The position numbers and the translations under genes were made by a program. From CAWFKW01 sp963816535 (lineage in GTDB: Bacteria > Bacteroidota > Ignavibacteria > Tepidaquicellales > OLB5), in the NCBI GenBank assembly GCA_963816535.1, contig CAWFKW010000003.1, positions 806,001 to 870,000 on the forward strand: a stretch of 64,000 bases of DNA, in the 5' to 3' direction. The notes under the pieces are model-generated. The model did no database searches, was not told where the DNA came from, and was given only the letters and a program-made list of their open reading frames with translations. Below are positions 28,136 to 36,333 of this stretch, one piece after another (position 1 is the first letter of the stretch; each line of letters starts with the position of its first letter).

Positions 28136-28188
28136 CTGTCCGTCATGAGAAAGTTTCAATATTAGCGGCTCTTCTTTTTAAGCGCCGG

Positions 28189-29871
28189 TTAATCGCCGTT
28201 CTTTTGTTTCTGGTCGTTCTTCTGGACGGGCTTCCTTTCTTCCTGCTTTTGAACAGGAGCCTGTTTCTGAACCGGCGCCTGATATGTTTTTGTTTCCTGT
28301 TTAGGCGGCTGGTACGTTTTGGTTTCCTGCTTTGGAGCCTGGTAAGTCTTGGTTTCCTGCTTTGGAGCTTCGTACGTTTTGGTCTCCTGCTTCGGGGCCT
28401 CATAGGTCTTCGGAGCTACGTAAGGCTTAGGCGCAACGTATGTGTTTGTTGTCTTTGTTTCAGGCTGAGTTGTCTTAAACTCAGTCTTTGAAGTTTTGCG
28501 CTCCGTCGGCGTTGAATTAACCTGCGTATTCTCAGTTTTCTTCGTGGTCACAGTATTATTCTCTTTAACTTTGGGAACCGTCACGTTCTTTGTCTTCTCA
28601 ATTGTGTTATTGTTCGTTACCGTTTTAGTTTTGGGAACGGTGATGCTCTTCGTATTATCAGTCTTATTGATATTCTTTGTCACATTGCCGTCGTTTACCT
28701 TACCCTTTGATATCGTGATATTTTTGGTCTTATCTATAGTTGTTACGTTCTTTGTCTTAACAATAGGCGGAGTTGTTTTAACGCCTGTTGTAATTTCAAT
28801 GTTCTTGGTTTTCACCGGAGTTTTGCTGATATCAACCTTATTAGGATTTTTCTGCCCTGTGTTTACCGGCTTCTGAATGTCAACCACTTTCACGCCTTTC
28901 ACTTCATTAACTCTTGGGCCCGCGTATTTTACGCCGTCGCCGTTCAGGTTTACTACAGGCGTTGAGCTCGTCAGCAGGGTTTTTGTCTTTGACCCTGTTA
29001 TTATATTGTGCGTAGTTATTGTTCCCGTAAACTCCTTCTTCGGAACAAACGTCCAGTGCGGATCAGTTGTCTCATGCTGGTGATGGCCGTTGTTATGTCC
29101 GCCTACATATCCGCCATGCCATCCATGGTGATGGTGACGTTCGCGCGGGGATATCGGATGCCATCCATAGTAGCCGCCTGATGAACACCAGTCAACCCAC
29201 GAAGGAGCCCAAACCGAACCGGGGGACCAAACCCAGCCGTATTCCTCTGAATACCACCAGCGGCCGTAATGATATGTCGCATCCCATCCATAATTTGAAA
29301 CCCATACCCATCCGCCTTCGCTCCACTGCCAGCTTCCGTTTGTGTACGGATTCCAGTCTTCCTGCATATTCGCATTCGGAACCCAAACGTAATTCACGTT
29401 TATATCAATTGCAACGTCGTTGTCTTCGGCTGAGTTATCGTCAGCGTTCAGAACCTCTTCCTGTTCCGGGTCCGGGTCAACTGTCATATATTCGTCCTGG
29501 TTATCGTTCGAATCTGCTGTCAGGTATTCATCCTGGCTGTCATTTTGGCCAGCTGCGTCATTCTGGTCGTTGCTTACTTCTATATTCGCAGCCTGGTTAT
29601 CATCTGCGTTGGAATTTTCGTCCCCGTTTACGTCATCAACGTAAGTAGGGTCAATATTATTTTTGGTCACTTTCACCCATTTTCCGTCGGATTGAAATGA
29701 CTGTATCATTGAGTCTAAATTGCCTGCATCCCTGTTAATATTTGCCGTATTTGTGACTTTCGCCGGCGCCTTATCATTACTGGCGGGCCTAATGTACTTA
29801 AAGTACGCAAACCCGTTTAACGCCAGGGTCGCTACTGCCACTAAACTGATGATGATTGTCTTTGCTTTCAT
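28189..29871 (-). CDS. DUF6600-type envelope protein with proline/lysine repeat tail
   Basis: 560 residues. An N-terminal membrane anchor or signal (IIISLVAVATLALNGFAYF) is followed by an acidic Asp/Asn-rich linker. A tryptophan-rich block then comes (YVWVPNANMQEDWNPYTNG, WVWVSNYGWD, GRWWYSEEYGWVWSPG), the hallmark of DUF6600, and a His-rich stretch (ERHHHHGWHGG). The C-terminal half is Thr/Lys-rich and ends in about five 10-residue repeats of the type YxAPKQETKT. The role is unknown; the layout suggests an envelope structural protein. The gene diverges from the sigma-54-preceded DUF4382 gene. Confidence 0.72.
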   Translation of the reverse strand: MKAKTIIISLVAVATLALNGFAYFKYIRPASNDKAPAKVTNTANINRDAGNLDSMIQSFQSDGKWVKVTKNNIDPTYVDDVNGDENSNADDNQAANIEVSNDQNDAAGQNDSQDEYLTADSNDNQDEYMTVDPDPEQEEVLNADDNSAEDNDVAIDINVNYVWVPNANMQEDWNPYTNGSWQWSEGGWVWVSNYGWDATYHYGRWWYSEEYGWVWSPGSVWAPSWVDWCSSGGYYGWHPISPRERHHHHGWHGGYVGGHNNGHHQHETTDPHWTFVPKKEFTGTITTHNIITGSKTKTLLTSSTPVVNLNGDGVKYAGPRVNEVKGVKVVDIQKPVNTGQKNPNKVDISKTPVKTKNIEITTGVKTTPPIVKTKNVTTIDKTKNITISKGKVNDGNVTKNINKTDNTKSITVPKTKTVTNNNTIEKTKNVTVPKVKENNTVTTKKTENTQVNSTPTERKTSKTEFKTTQPETKTTNTYVAPKPYVAPKTYEAPKQETKTYEAPKQETKTYQAPKQETKTYQPPKQETKTYQAPVQKQAPVQKQEERKPVQKNDQKQKNGD

Positions 29872-30058
29872 TTTCTTATCTCCTGTTCTTAGTTCAGCAA
29901 ATTTTCCTATACAATAATAATCAATTGGCCTGCCCTAAGTTCTAATGAATTGTAATCATATGCGACATTTTGTAACAACCTGCCAAAACAAGAGTTATTT
30001 GAGAAAAAAATATTACCATATAAGCGCTTGCATATTAAACTATTGATTTTATAGGTAT

Positions 30059-30074
30059 TTGACAATTCTGTCAA
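30059..30074 (+). promoter_or_regulatory. Palindrome in the position of a sigma-54 enhancer site
   Basis: TTGACA-ATTC-TGTCAA is a perfect inverted repeat about 75-85 bp upstream of the -24 box at 30146, the usual distance for an enhancer-binding-protein site. It also lies about 75-90 bp from a weak sigma-54-like sequence on the minus strand near 29973-29987, facing the DUF6600 gene. Confidence 0.45.
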
Positions 30075-30145
30075 TGTTTGACCGAATAACCCAATTGGAA
30101 ATGACTCAGAATGGTAGATTTTCGGCTTCTTATAGTACATTATTC

Positions 30146-30162
30146 TGGCACAAGTATTGCAT
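30146..30162 (+). promoter_or_regulatory. Sigma-54 (-24/-12) promoter
   Basis: TGGCACAAGTATTGCAT matches the consensus TGGCAC-R-N4-TTGCW at every fixed position. Transcription would start about 30173 and leave a leader of roughly 90 nt before the ATG at 30266. The leader contains an AATGTTC/GAACATT inverted repeat (30216-30247). Confidence 0.75.
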
Positions 30163-30265
30163 GATACATTACAAATCCAAAAAGATGATCGCTAAAATAA
30201 ACAAATATCATATCTAATGTTCCTGAATTATCAAAATTTAGAACATTCAAAAAAGGAGTGAAAAA

Positions 30266-30997
30266 ATGAACAAACGAAATTACATCGCACCTTTACTATT
30301 GGCCATGTGCTTAACGCTCTCGTGCATGCTATATTCTTGCAGCAATAATAACGATCCCGTAACTGCAGCAGGCCAGCCTATGACGTCGGTCAGCGCGCTC
30401 GCTACCACCTCGGCAGGTAATAACAGCGGACTGGTTATTACAAATGCAAAGTTCCTTTTGGAATTTGTTAAGCTCGAAAAACAGCGCGGGCACGATGACG
30501 CCGATATTAAAGAAGGGCCGTTCGTACTGGATATAAGCATGACTTCGAGCCTGCCAACAGTTATTGCGCTTAAAACAATACCGGCGGGCGCTTACACAGA
30601 AGTTCATTTCAAGATCCACAAACATACGCCGAATGAAGTTGTTATCGACCCTGATTTCGGAACGACAGGTGTAGGGTACTCGGGTATAATCTCCGGAACT
30701 TATAACGGAGTTCCATTTACGTATAGAACATCAATTACAGCTTCGCAGGAAACTGATATCGATCCCCCGATTGTGGTGTCAGCAACTGCAACGCCTCCCA
30801 TAGGCGCCGGAGCGGCCTCAAACTTTAATGTTACAGTGATGGTAGATCCATCAATGTGGTTTATGGTAAATGGGAAGGTTATTAATCCGATGGAACCTTC
30901 ATTCCAGGAACAAATAGATCAGAACATAAGGGCGTCATTCCACCAGGCATTTGAAGACAATAATTGCGACGGGCACCCTGACCATGGTCACCATTAG
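30266..30997 (+). CDS. DUF4382 lipoprotein
   Basis: 243 residues preceded by AAAGGAG. The signal peptide ends in a lipobox (MLYSCSNN). The domain has SGLVITNAKFLLEFVKLE and TSLPTVIALKTIPAGAYTEVHFKI, which match DUF4382, a predicted beta-sandwich found in envelope lipoproteins. The C-terminus is Asp/His-rich (GHPDHGHH), which could bind metal. A strong sigma-54-type promoter drives it, which is unusual for an isolated lipoprotein and suggests induction by a specific signal. A terminator follows. Confidence 0.8.
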   Translation: MNKRNYIAPLLLAMCLTLSCMLYSCSNNNDPVTAAGQPMTSVSALATTSAGNNSGLVITNAKFLLEFVKLEKQRGHDDADIKEGPFVLDISMTSSLPTVIALKTIPAGAYTEVHFKIHKHTPNEVVIDPDFGTTGVGYSGIISGTYNGVPFTYRTSITASQETDIDPPIVVSATATPPIGAGAASNFNVTVMVDPSMWFMVNGKVINPMEPSFQEQIDQNIRASFHQAFEDNNCDGHPDHGHH

Positions 30998-31040
30998 AAT
31001 TTAAAAGTCACCAATTACACTGCAGACTATTATAATAATA

Positions 31041-31069
31041 AGGGCCTGTCCATAAAACGACAGGCCTTT
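31041..31069 (+). terminator. Intrinsic terminator after the DUF4382 gene
   Basis: GGCCTGTC-CATAAAAC-GACAGGCC followed by TTTC lies 45 bp after the stop. Confidence 0.65.
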
Positions 31070-31156
31070 CGAGTTTACTCACGCACCTTCAAACGGCATT
31101 TTGGGGGAACTACCGTTATCCGGAGCGATTGTTCTCCGCTATTTCGAAAATCACAT

Positions 31157-31291
31157 TTACTTAACTATGAGGCTTATCAGATTCTGAATGGTGCCTTTAA
31201 GCGCCCAGTAATACTGAACGTTATAGAATAGTATATATAGTACAACTAATGTTCCCTGAACCGCCGTCATTATTAAATTGAATACTTTCAT
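31157..31291 (-). CDS. 44-residue single-span membrane peptide
   Basis: ATG at 31291 with GGAG 7 bp upstream; the leader GGAGATAAGAAAATGAAA is the same as that of the DUF6600 gene, which supports translation. The peptide starts MKVFNLIMTAVQGTLVVLYI and continues through LFYNVQYYWALKG to ISLIVK, so it has one hydrophobic span of about 20 residues. No family was recognised. Direct repeats like a response-regulator box and a TAnnTTTG element precede it. Confidence 0.6.
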   Translation of the reverse strand: MKVFNLIMTAVQGTLVVLYILFYNVQYYWALKGTIQNLISLIVK

Positions 31292-31340
31292 TTTCTTATC
31301 TCCTTTTATTTGTATTTTTGTTTTTAATTAACTTCTGATA

Positions 31341-31387
31341 CAAATATATTTTTGAACCTTAGGAGAATTCTTACAGGATCCTTACAG
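31341..31387 (-). promoter_or_regulatory. Promoter with PhoB/OmpR-like direct repeats for the 44-residue peptide
   Basis: On the minus strand CTGTAAG occurs at 31387-31381 and again at 31376-31370 (11-bp period), with a weaker third unit CCTAAG near 31363-31358. Eleven-bp direct repeats are the usual layout of OmpR/PhoB-family response-regulator sites. TATATTTG (minus, 31348-31341) follows as the -7 element. Confidence 0.45.
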
Positions 31388-31413
31388 AGATAAGCTATGG
31401 ATTTATTAATAGG

Positions 31414-31533
31414 TTAGATAATAGATTCTTCGCGCTTTTTTTTGTTCAAATCCAGAGATTTCAGCTTCCGTCCGCATTTTTGACACGGGATTAATATTAC
31501 TCCAGGTTGCTCTTTGGAAAAAGCCGACTGCAA
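31414..31533 (-). CDS. Possible small zinc-ribbon peptide (start uncertain)
   Basis: A minus-strand frame encodes about 39 residues from a TTG at 31533 and contains VILIPCQKCGRKLKSLDL, which looks like half of a zinc ribbon (CxxC-G-x-K), followed by a basic tail. In-frame codons upstream of the TTG (SSKAIARQL) also look protein-like but have no ATG before a stop. It could be a short gene or a remnant. Confidence 0.3.
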   Translation of the reverse strand: MQSAFSKEQPGVILIPCQKCGRKLKSLDLNKKKREESII

Positions 31534-31663
31534 TAATTGGCGGGCAATCGCTTTTGAAGAGGATATTTATTGTATTCATAATAGTTCAGGGTTGAGGTCA
31601 ACAGGTTCCGATAAAAAATCCAATTGAACACGGAAAAAACTTGTTAATGAATATATCTTATGT

Positions 31664-31671
31664 TAATTTTG
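31664..31671 (+). promoter_or_regulatory. Promoter -7 element of the structured RNA
   Basis: TAATTTTG fits TAnnTTTG and predicts transcription from about 31678. Confidence 0.4.
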
Positions 31672-31677
31672 TGTTAG

Positions 31678-31870
31678 CATAATGCTGTGAAAGGAGGATA
31701 TACCGCTTGAATAATTCTTTGAATGAGGTGCGCCCGGCTTAGTAGGCTGCAGCTATCACTAAGACGGGATATCAGGGAAGTTATTTGGGGTTGGTTACCC
31801 CTCACAACTTTAACCGCACTTCCTGGTTTTTAAAAAGGCGTCAGAGATTTTCTTCTGGCGCCTTTTTCCT
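31678..31870 (+). ncRNA. Candidate structured RNA of about 190 nt with its own terminator
   Basis: Three stems can be drawn in order. (1) CCCGGCTTAGT pairs with ACTAAGACGGG (31733-31743 with 31758-31768). (2) A long arm pairs CAGGGAAGT with ACTTCCTG, enclosing AAGTT/AACTT and GGGG-TTGGTTA-CCCC. (3) AAAAAGGCG-TCAGA pairs with TTCTG-GCGCC plus a T5 tail (31832-31868), an intrinsic terminator. No plus-strand gene follows for kilobases, so a stand-alone RNA is more likely than a leader. A strong AAAGGAGG at 31690-31697 precedes an 11-codon TTG frame, so a leader peptide is also possible. It resembles no class I can name. Confidence 0.5.
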
Positions 31871-31872
31871 AT

Positions 31873-32065
31873 CCTGAGCGGAGCCGAGAGGGACTTGTCA
31901 GCAATTTGTAATTAGTAACTGAAGTTACGCAAACAAGATAAATTTGCAAAAAAATTAGTTTTTTATAAGCTCCGTTAGGAACGACAAATAAAATGGATTC
32001 ACGCCATCGCCCGACTGCAACAGGCAGGCGGGAGTGTTTTGCGTAACACCGTTAGTCATTAGTAA
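31873..32065. other. Intergenic stretch between the RNA and the phage-like cluster
   Basis: No gene is seen. It contains two short inverted repeats and, from about 32043, a period-7 run (GTTAGTC, ATTAGTA, ATTAGTC, ATTGATA) that continues over the stop codon of the endolysin gene. No integrase attachment site could be identified. Confidence 0.5.
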
Positions 32066-32653
32066 TTAGTCATTGATAATTGCTTTATACATTTCCCAAT
32101 ACTCATACCTGAACTTCATAACCTCCTTTGAATAATCGCCCTGGTATGTTGTTACGTCAACGTCTCTGCCTAATCTCAGGCTCCTGACGGCGTTCCCCTG
32201 CCCCGAATTATAAGCGGCAAGAATAGCCCTCATGAAGTATTCATCGCCCAGACTTCCCGCGTTAAACCCCGCGCACATTATTGACCTTCGTTTCTCTTCG
32301 AGAACTTCGACCGCTTTTTTTAAGTAAGCCGTGTAATCGCTGAGCGGAGCTTTATTTATAAAATCAGGGTAGCTGCCGGTATCAATCTGCACAAACCCGT
32401 AGCCGTGATAACGCGGAGTTGACTCGCCCGCACGCCTGCCGTAATCGCCTTTCATTCTCACTGCAATTTCATCAAGCCCCATGCCTTTATTGGCGTATCG
32501 CAGTATCAAAAATCCGGTTTCGCGGCAGATGAGCCCCGCTATCAAAGCTTCTGTGTATGGCGTTTCCTTAAAATCGCCGTCCGTTAACCCGCGTATAGTC
32601 TCGCCTAGATTGTCATGTATCCATATAAGAATGTCTTTATTTGTTTTCAGCAT
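32066..32653 (-). CDS. Endolysin, lytic-transglycosylase/lysozyme-like
   Basis: 195 residues. The catalytic glutamate is probably in LIAGLICRETGF, and later segments HGYGFVQIDTGSYPDF and ILAAYNSGQGNAVRSL match the goose-type lysozyme/transglycosylase fold (G-[YF]-x-Q and AYN-x-G). It should cleave the peptidoglycan glycan strands. There is no signal peptide, so a holin is needed to release it; candidate membrane proteins lie directly upstream. Confidence 0.78.
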   Translation of the reverse strand: MLKTNKDILIWIHDNLGETIRGLTDGDFKETPYTEALIAGLICRETGFLILRYANKGMGLDEIAVRMKGDYGRRAGESTPRYHGYGFVQIDTGSYPDFINKAPLSDYTAYLKKAVEVLEEKRRSIMCAGFNAGSLGDEYFMRAILAAYNSGQGNAVRSLRLGRDVDVTTYQGDYSKEVMKFRYEYWEMYKAIIND

Positions 32654-32705
32654 TTTGATTCTCCTTCCTAACGGCCGCCGGGGCCATCAGAATTTAAAGG
32701 TTTTC

Positions 32706-33239
32706 TTATTGCAATATTTTCCAGTCCGCTTTAAGAATTATTGCGAACTTCCCGCTGCCAAGCGGAATTGAGAGTCCCGTTTCAAAGTCGAGCAGTCCGC
32801 TCAATGTAAATTTCACAGTTCCCGTAAGCTCATATTTTAGGCCGCCAAGTATAGTTTGCCTTGTTAAAACAGAATCTTCAAACCTGTAAAACGCAGTTAT
32901 GCCGGCGTACAGGCCGCGGAACTCTATCGATCCCGTCTCATGCTTTTTAATAAGTTCGTTCTTAAGCAGGCCGGTTTCCGATTCGGAATTCTTTGCGGCA
33001 AGTCTGAGGTTTACTATCACGGAATCTTTATAAGAATTCTCATTCTGAAGATTTTCAATCTGTTTTGACTGCAGGTTTAAAACGCTTCTTGAAGAATCAA
33101 GCCGGAGATAAGTAAGATACAGTTCATCGCGGGTGGTCTCATACATCAGCCTGTACGCGCTGTTATTTGTCTGAGACTGGGAGCTCAATGCGGCTAAAAG
33201 AAGTAATAAAGGAATGAATATTTTTATTAAGGTATGCAT
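32706..33239 (-). CDS. Phage lysis-module protein with signal peptide and coiled coil
   Basis: 177 residues. The N-terminus is a cleavable signal (FIPLLLLLAALSSQSQ), followed by a helical heptad region (RSVLNLQSKQIENLQNE) and a beta-rich C-terminal half. It starts 3 bp after the gene upstream. The layout (exported, coiled coil, next to holin and endolysin) suggests a spanin-like or outer-membrane part of the lysis module, but no family was recognised. Confidence 0.55.
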   Translation of the reverse strand: MHTLIKIFIPLLLLLAALSSQSQTNNSAYRLMYETTRDELYLTYLRLDSSRSVLNLQSKQIENLQNENSYKDSVIVNLRLAAKNSESETGLLKNELIKKHETGSIEFRGLYAGITAFYRFEDSVLTRQTILGGLKYELTGTVKFTLSGLLDFETGLSIPLGSGKFAIILKADWKILQ

Positions 33240-33242
33240 ATC

Positions 33243-33617
33243 TCACTTATCTCCGTATAATTTTCTGTATAATTCAGGGTTGGCGTTCTTTATGTAATTT
33301 TTGAATTCGGTTTCTCTATCCGGCTCTTTAAGCTTTTCGAAGCTGTTTTTCTTTTGCGTATAGTTGTTCTTAACCGTTACTTTCGACTGTTCCAGACGGG
33401 TGTTCTCATCCTCCAGAGCGCGTATCTTCTCTTCCAGGGCGGCGTTTTTTGCAATCAGCTCGCCCGTCGATCTCTGCAGGCTGTCAAGCTTCATCTGCGT
33501 TTTATAGGATATTTCGCCGCCCCCGCTGTTATCCCTGAAGAATGCGAGCTTCACAAGCAGCGCCAGTATAGCCAGCGCCGCAATAACCGCAAATATTTCT
33601 TTAAGCTTCATATTCAC
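33243..33617 (-). CDS. Rz/i-spanin-like membrane protein
   Basis: 124 residues with one N-terminal membrane span (EIFAVIAALAILALLVKLAFF) and a long coiled coil (STGELIAKNAALEEKIRALEDENTRLEQ). This is the plan of an inner-membrane spanin. Its start overlaps the stop of the holin-like gene by four bases (ATGA). Together with 32706-33239 it may form the pair that fuses inner and outer membranes at the end of lysis. Confidence 0.55.
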   Translation of the reverse strand: MNMKLKEIFAVIAALAILALLVKLAFFRDNSGGGEISYKTQMKLDSLQRSTGELIAKNAALEEKIRALEDENTRLEQSKVTVKNNYTQKKNSFEKLKEPDRETEFKNYIKNANPELYRKLYGDK

Positions 33618-33916
33618 CGCTCCAGGATCCTATCATAAGCTTTTGAAGCCCAGTCAAGAATCTTTGAAAAGAATGAATCTATAAACCACCCCGAAGCAAA
33701 ATAGGCGAGCATATAAACCCACAGTTCCGGTTCAATTGAAGGATAGATATAAAATGAGAGGTAATAAGCCAGTCCGCTCAGCAAGCCGTTAAAGGCTGTG
33801 ACTTTAAGGTTTTTGCGGCCGGCGGCTGAATACCAGTCAAAAGCGTAATCTTTATTTAAATATTTATCGGCGGCTCTCAATATAAAGCCCGCCAGCAATA
33901 GCCAGTTGAATTGCAT
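33614..33916 (-). CDS. Holin-like membrane protein
   Basis: 100 residues with two or three hydrophobic segments (FNWLLLAGFIL, FNGLLSGLAYYLSFYIYP, LWVYMLAYFASGWFI) and a charged C-terminus. Size, topology and place between the tail and endolysin genes fit a holin. No named family was recognised. Confidence 0.5.
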   Translation of the reverse strand: MQFNWLLLAGFILRAADKYLNKDYAFDWYSAAGRKNLKVTAFNGLLSGLAYYLSFYIYPSIEPELWVYMLAYFASGWFIDSFFSKILDWASKAYDRILER

Positions 33917-33988
33917 CTTAAGGTTTCCTTTCTTTTTAAAATATGTTCACTTATGAGTTACTTAAAACATAACGACGTCGGGGCGGAC

Positions 33989-34237
33989 TCATTTCCCCGT
34001 CTTAAAATTGTATTCCTCTATAAGGCTTTCCAGTTTATCTTTATAATACTCAATAAACCCGTTGCCAAGCGATTTGCTCAGCGCGTGAACAGTCGCAACA
34101 TGTTTGAACTCCGATAGCTTTATACGCCTCAGGATTATCCTGCCCTGTATTACTAGAACCAGCATCCCTGCCGAAATTGCAATGCGAAGCAAATTATCAA
34201 GCGTAGTATTCGATATTAAATTTATTATGTTTTCCAT
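33989..34237 (-). CDS. Small phage membrane protein
   Basis: 82 residues with one membrane span (LLRIAISAGMLVLVIQGRIIL) followed by a basic, amphipathic helix (HALSKSLGNGFIEYYKDKLESLIEEYNFK). It lies first in the lysis block and could be a second holin or an antiholin. The function is unproved. Confidence 0.45.
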   Translation of the reverse strand: MENIINLISNTTLDNLLRIAISAGMLVLVIQGRIILRRIKLSEFKHVATVHALSKSLGNGFIEYYKDKLESLIEEYNFKTGK

Positions 34238-34239
34238 GT

Positions 34240-34468
34240 TTTATTTAGATCGTCAATTCCACGGAAGTATTTTTTTTATGATGTCCTTTTTGTTCTGTTC
34301 TGTTTTGTTCTGTTTTGTTCTTTTTTGTTCTGTTCTTCTTTGATCTGTTTTGTTTTTGCCACTATCAGTTTGTTTCTATTTACTATCTACTATTTACTAT
34401 TTATTGTTTGATTTCCTGCCTTTTGCCTTTTGCCTTTTGCCTTTTGCCGTTTGCCGTTTGCCTTACAA
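34240..34468. repeat. Low-complexity and heptanucleotide repeat block
   Basis: The first part is a T/G-rich run built from TGTTC and TTTTG units (34285-34345). The second part contains perfect CTTTTGC heptamers from about 34418 to 34445, then CCGTTTG units. It separates the fibre gene from the lysis genes. Short frames through it are low-complexity and not believed to be genes. Confidence 0.7.
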
Positions 34469-35590
34469 TCACTGTTCAATATAATCGCCTTCAATGAACG
34501 AATAATTATATATCTTGTCATTAGGCCCCCACACCGCTTTCACACCCCCAGCGCAGTTTATCAGCCTGTTGCTGCCAGCCGTGGTCATCTGCCCGCTTCC
34601 TATCAGCCCGAAACAGCAGTTCCTGAATTGGGAATCCTCAAGCGTTAAAACGGGACTGTAATTATCCTCTATCATCACCGCGCTGCAATTATCAACCGTC
34701 ATCATTTTGAAATTCAGGTTCGTATCAGTGTTCTCAAAATGCAGGTTAACGGCTTTCACGTTCCTGTCGGTCATTGCGCCCGAGCGGATAAAGAGCGACC
34801 TGTTCGATGTATTCCTCAGCTTCACCCAGCCTATTCCGATGATATCGATAAAATCGTACCAGTAAAAATCCTCTGTGTACACCGCCCCGGGATGCGGCAT
34901 AACCAGGATCTCCCACCTTGCGGAAGCCGAGGGCCTGCCCGTATTGTAAGCGTAGTTAACAGCGTCCTTTATTGAGCGGTATAATTTTCCTGTAACGTCC
35001 GCCGGCGCTTTTGCGTCGACTACCAGCCTGTTCTGCTGTATTCCCATATACGCGCTTTCGGCATATCGCTTCCATATCAGGTTATCTGCATCCGGGTCGT
35101 TTGAATTGTAAAGGCTTCCTGTTGTCAATACCCGCGGGTCAGAATTTATCGCCGTACCTGAGAATATATTTGAGCTTGTGAAAAAATTCCCGCCGCTGAA
35201 TGTGTTGTTCCCTGAATGCGTGTTCGAACCCGAAAATGTATTGGCGCCCGAAAATGTATTACCGCCCGTGTGCGAGTTATTACCTGAAAATATTTTCGCT
35301 CCCGGCACGGTTTGCGCCGTGGACATATCTACAAAATAATTCGACGGGTCGCCCGTGAACTGCTCGCCCCACCATTCCTGGAAAATTCCGTTGATGTACA
35401 TTCTGGCTTTTTGCCAAACCGTAAACCCGGATATCTTATAATTGCCCTGCGAGCCGATCTCGGCCACTGTCAGCCCGCATATTTCATCGCCCGTCAGAAA
35501 CGGCGCCTTGCGGAATTTAATATTCGCAGCAGTTAACCCCGTCACCGGCCCTCCGCCTGAATTTAAAACCCTTATTATTACTTCAATCAT
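34469..35590 (-). CDS. Phage tail fibre / beta-helix receptor-binding protein
   Basis: 373 residues. The N-terminal domain (VIIRVLNSGGGPVTGLTAANI...EWWGEQF) resembles baseplate-attached fibre bases. A repeat region of about six G-N-x-x-[ST]-G units follows (NTFSGANTFSGSNTHSGNN), as found in trimeric fibre shafts. A beta-helix-like C-terminal part is rich in N/D turns (LRNTSNRSLFI, VKAVNLHFENTDTN). It probably recognises the target cell surface. Its repeats could allow length or sequence change by slippage. Confidence 0.7.
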   Translation of the reverse strand: MIEVIIRVLNSGGGPVTGLTAANIKFRKAPFLTGDEICGLTVAEIGSQGNYKISGFTVWQKARMYINGIFQEWWGEQFTGDPSNYFVDMSTAQTVPGAKIFSGNNSHTGGNTFSGANTFSGSNTHSGNNTFSGGNFFTSSNIFSGTAINSDPRVLTTGSLYNSNDPDADNLIWKRYAESAYMGIQQNRLVVDAKAPADVTGKLYRSIKDAVNYAYNTGRPSASARWEILVMPHPGAVYTEDFYWYDFIDIIGIGWVKLRNTSNRSLFIRSGAMTDRNVKAVNLHFENTDTNLNFKMMTVDNCSAVMIEDNYSPVLTLEDSQFRNCCFGLIGSGQMTTAGSNRLINCAGGVKAVWGPNDKIYNYSFIEGDYIEQ

Positions 35591-35717
35591 GGTGATTAGT
35601 TAATTTTTTTAAATGGTTAATTAGTTACTTGAGTTAATTATTCAAGTGAATACAGCATCTTGTCTTAACCTAACCTGTGAACTGCTCTCTTTATCTTTAA
35701 ATCTCAAATCGAAAATC

Positions 35718-36227
35718 TCAATTCTCACTTCCTTCAATCGGCGTTAACAAACCAGCGCCCACATATGTATCGCCCCCCTCCCGGAACCATGGAATCTCCG
35801 GCTGTAAATATTTCGTTGTGAACTCCAGTACGGGCAGCCTGTGCCCTTTTGAATTACCATACCCGCCAAGCAGCCCCAGCTCGAAATTATCCGATGACAG
35901 GTACACGTCGAATTTGCGCCATGCGAAATCTTTTCGCGGTACAAGCTCTATTCTGTATCCGCCTGCCGCGTAATCAAGTACCTGCTTTATTTTCATCAGC
36001 GCATCGGCGCGGATAAACGATTCATAATGCAGGGTAAAATGAATTATGTATCCGCTTATCCGCTGCAGGGTTGAATAATCGACAAGCTCATGGGTTATCT
36101 TCTTTACTCCGTAGCTTTCGACGAGCCCCCTCTCGCCCGCCAGTGGCAGGTCAATTGCGGCAACCAGCGCTCCACCGCCGTCATATATATTGAATCTCGG
36201 TTCTTTGTATCCGTTTATTATATTCAT
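35718..36227 (-). CDS. Tail/baseplate protein of unknown family
   Basis: 169 residues, beta-rich with a YDGGGALVAAIDLPLAGERGLVESYG start and a region (FHLHYE-like HFTLHYESFIRADALMKIKQ) seen in distal-tail or baseplate proteins of siphophages. It lies between the large tail protein and the fibre, where Dit/Tal-type proteins usually sit. No certain match. Confidence 0.5.
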   Translation of the reverse strand: MNIINGYKEPRFNIYDGGGALVAAIDLPLAGERGLVESYGVKKITHELVDYSTLQRISGYIIHFTLHYESFIRADALMKIKQVLDYAAGGYRIELVPRKDFAWRKFDVYLSSDNFELGLLGGYGNSKGHRLPVLEFTTKYLQPEIPWFREGGDTYVGAGLLTPIEGSEN

Positions 36228-36289
36228 TTGATTCTATTCCCCTGAAAACGGGAATCCATTTTATATTTCTTTTTGTTAATCCATTCCCC

Positions 36290-36297
36290 TATTTTTG
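36290..36297 (+). promoter_or_regulatory. -7 element of the cargo lipoprotein gene
   Basis: TATTTTTG fits the host TAnnTTTG consensus and lies 36 bp before the ATG at 36334. The gene can therefore be expressed independently of the phage operon. Confidence 0.5.
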
Positions 36298-36333
36298 TGA
36301 GTACTTATAACTTAAACTTTACCCAATAACATC

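Noticed and set aside
29971..29988. Sigma-54 promoter on the minus strand for the DUF6600 gene
   Set aside because: TGGCAGGTTGTTACA keeps the -24 GG but not the -12 GC; too weak to list as a feature.
31722..31832. 36-codon ATG frame inside the structured RNA
   Set aside because: No ribosome site before it, and the sequence is better explained by base-paired stems.
34240..34468. CRISPR-like array
   Set aside because: Repeats are 5-7 bp units without spacers of regular length; no cas gene is near.
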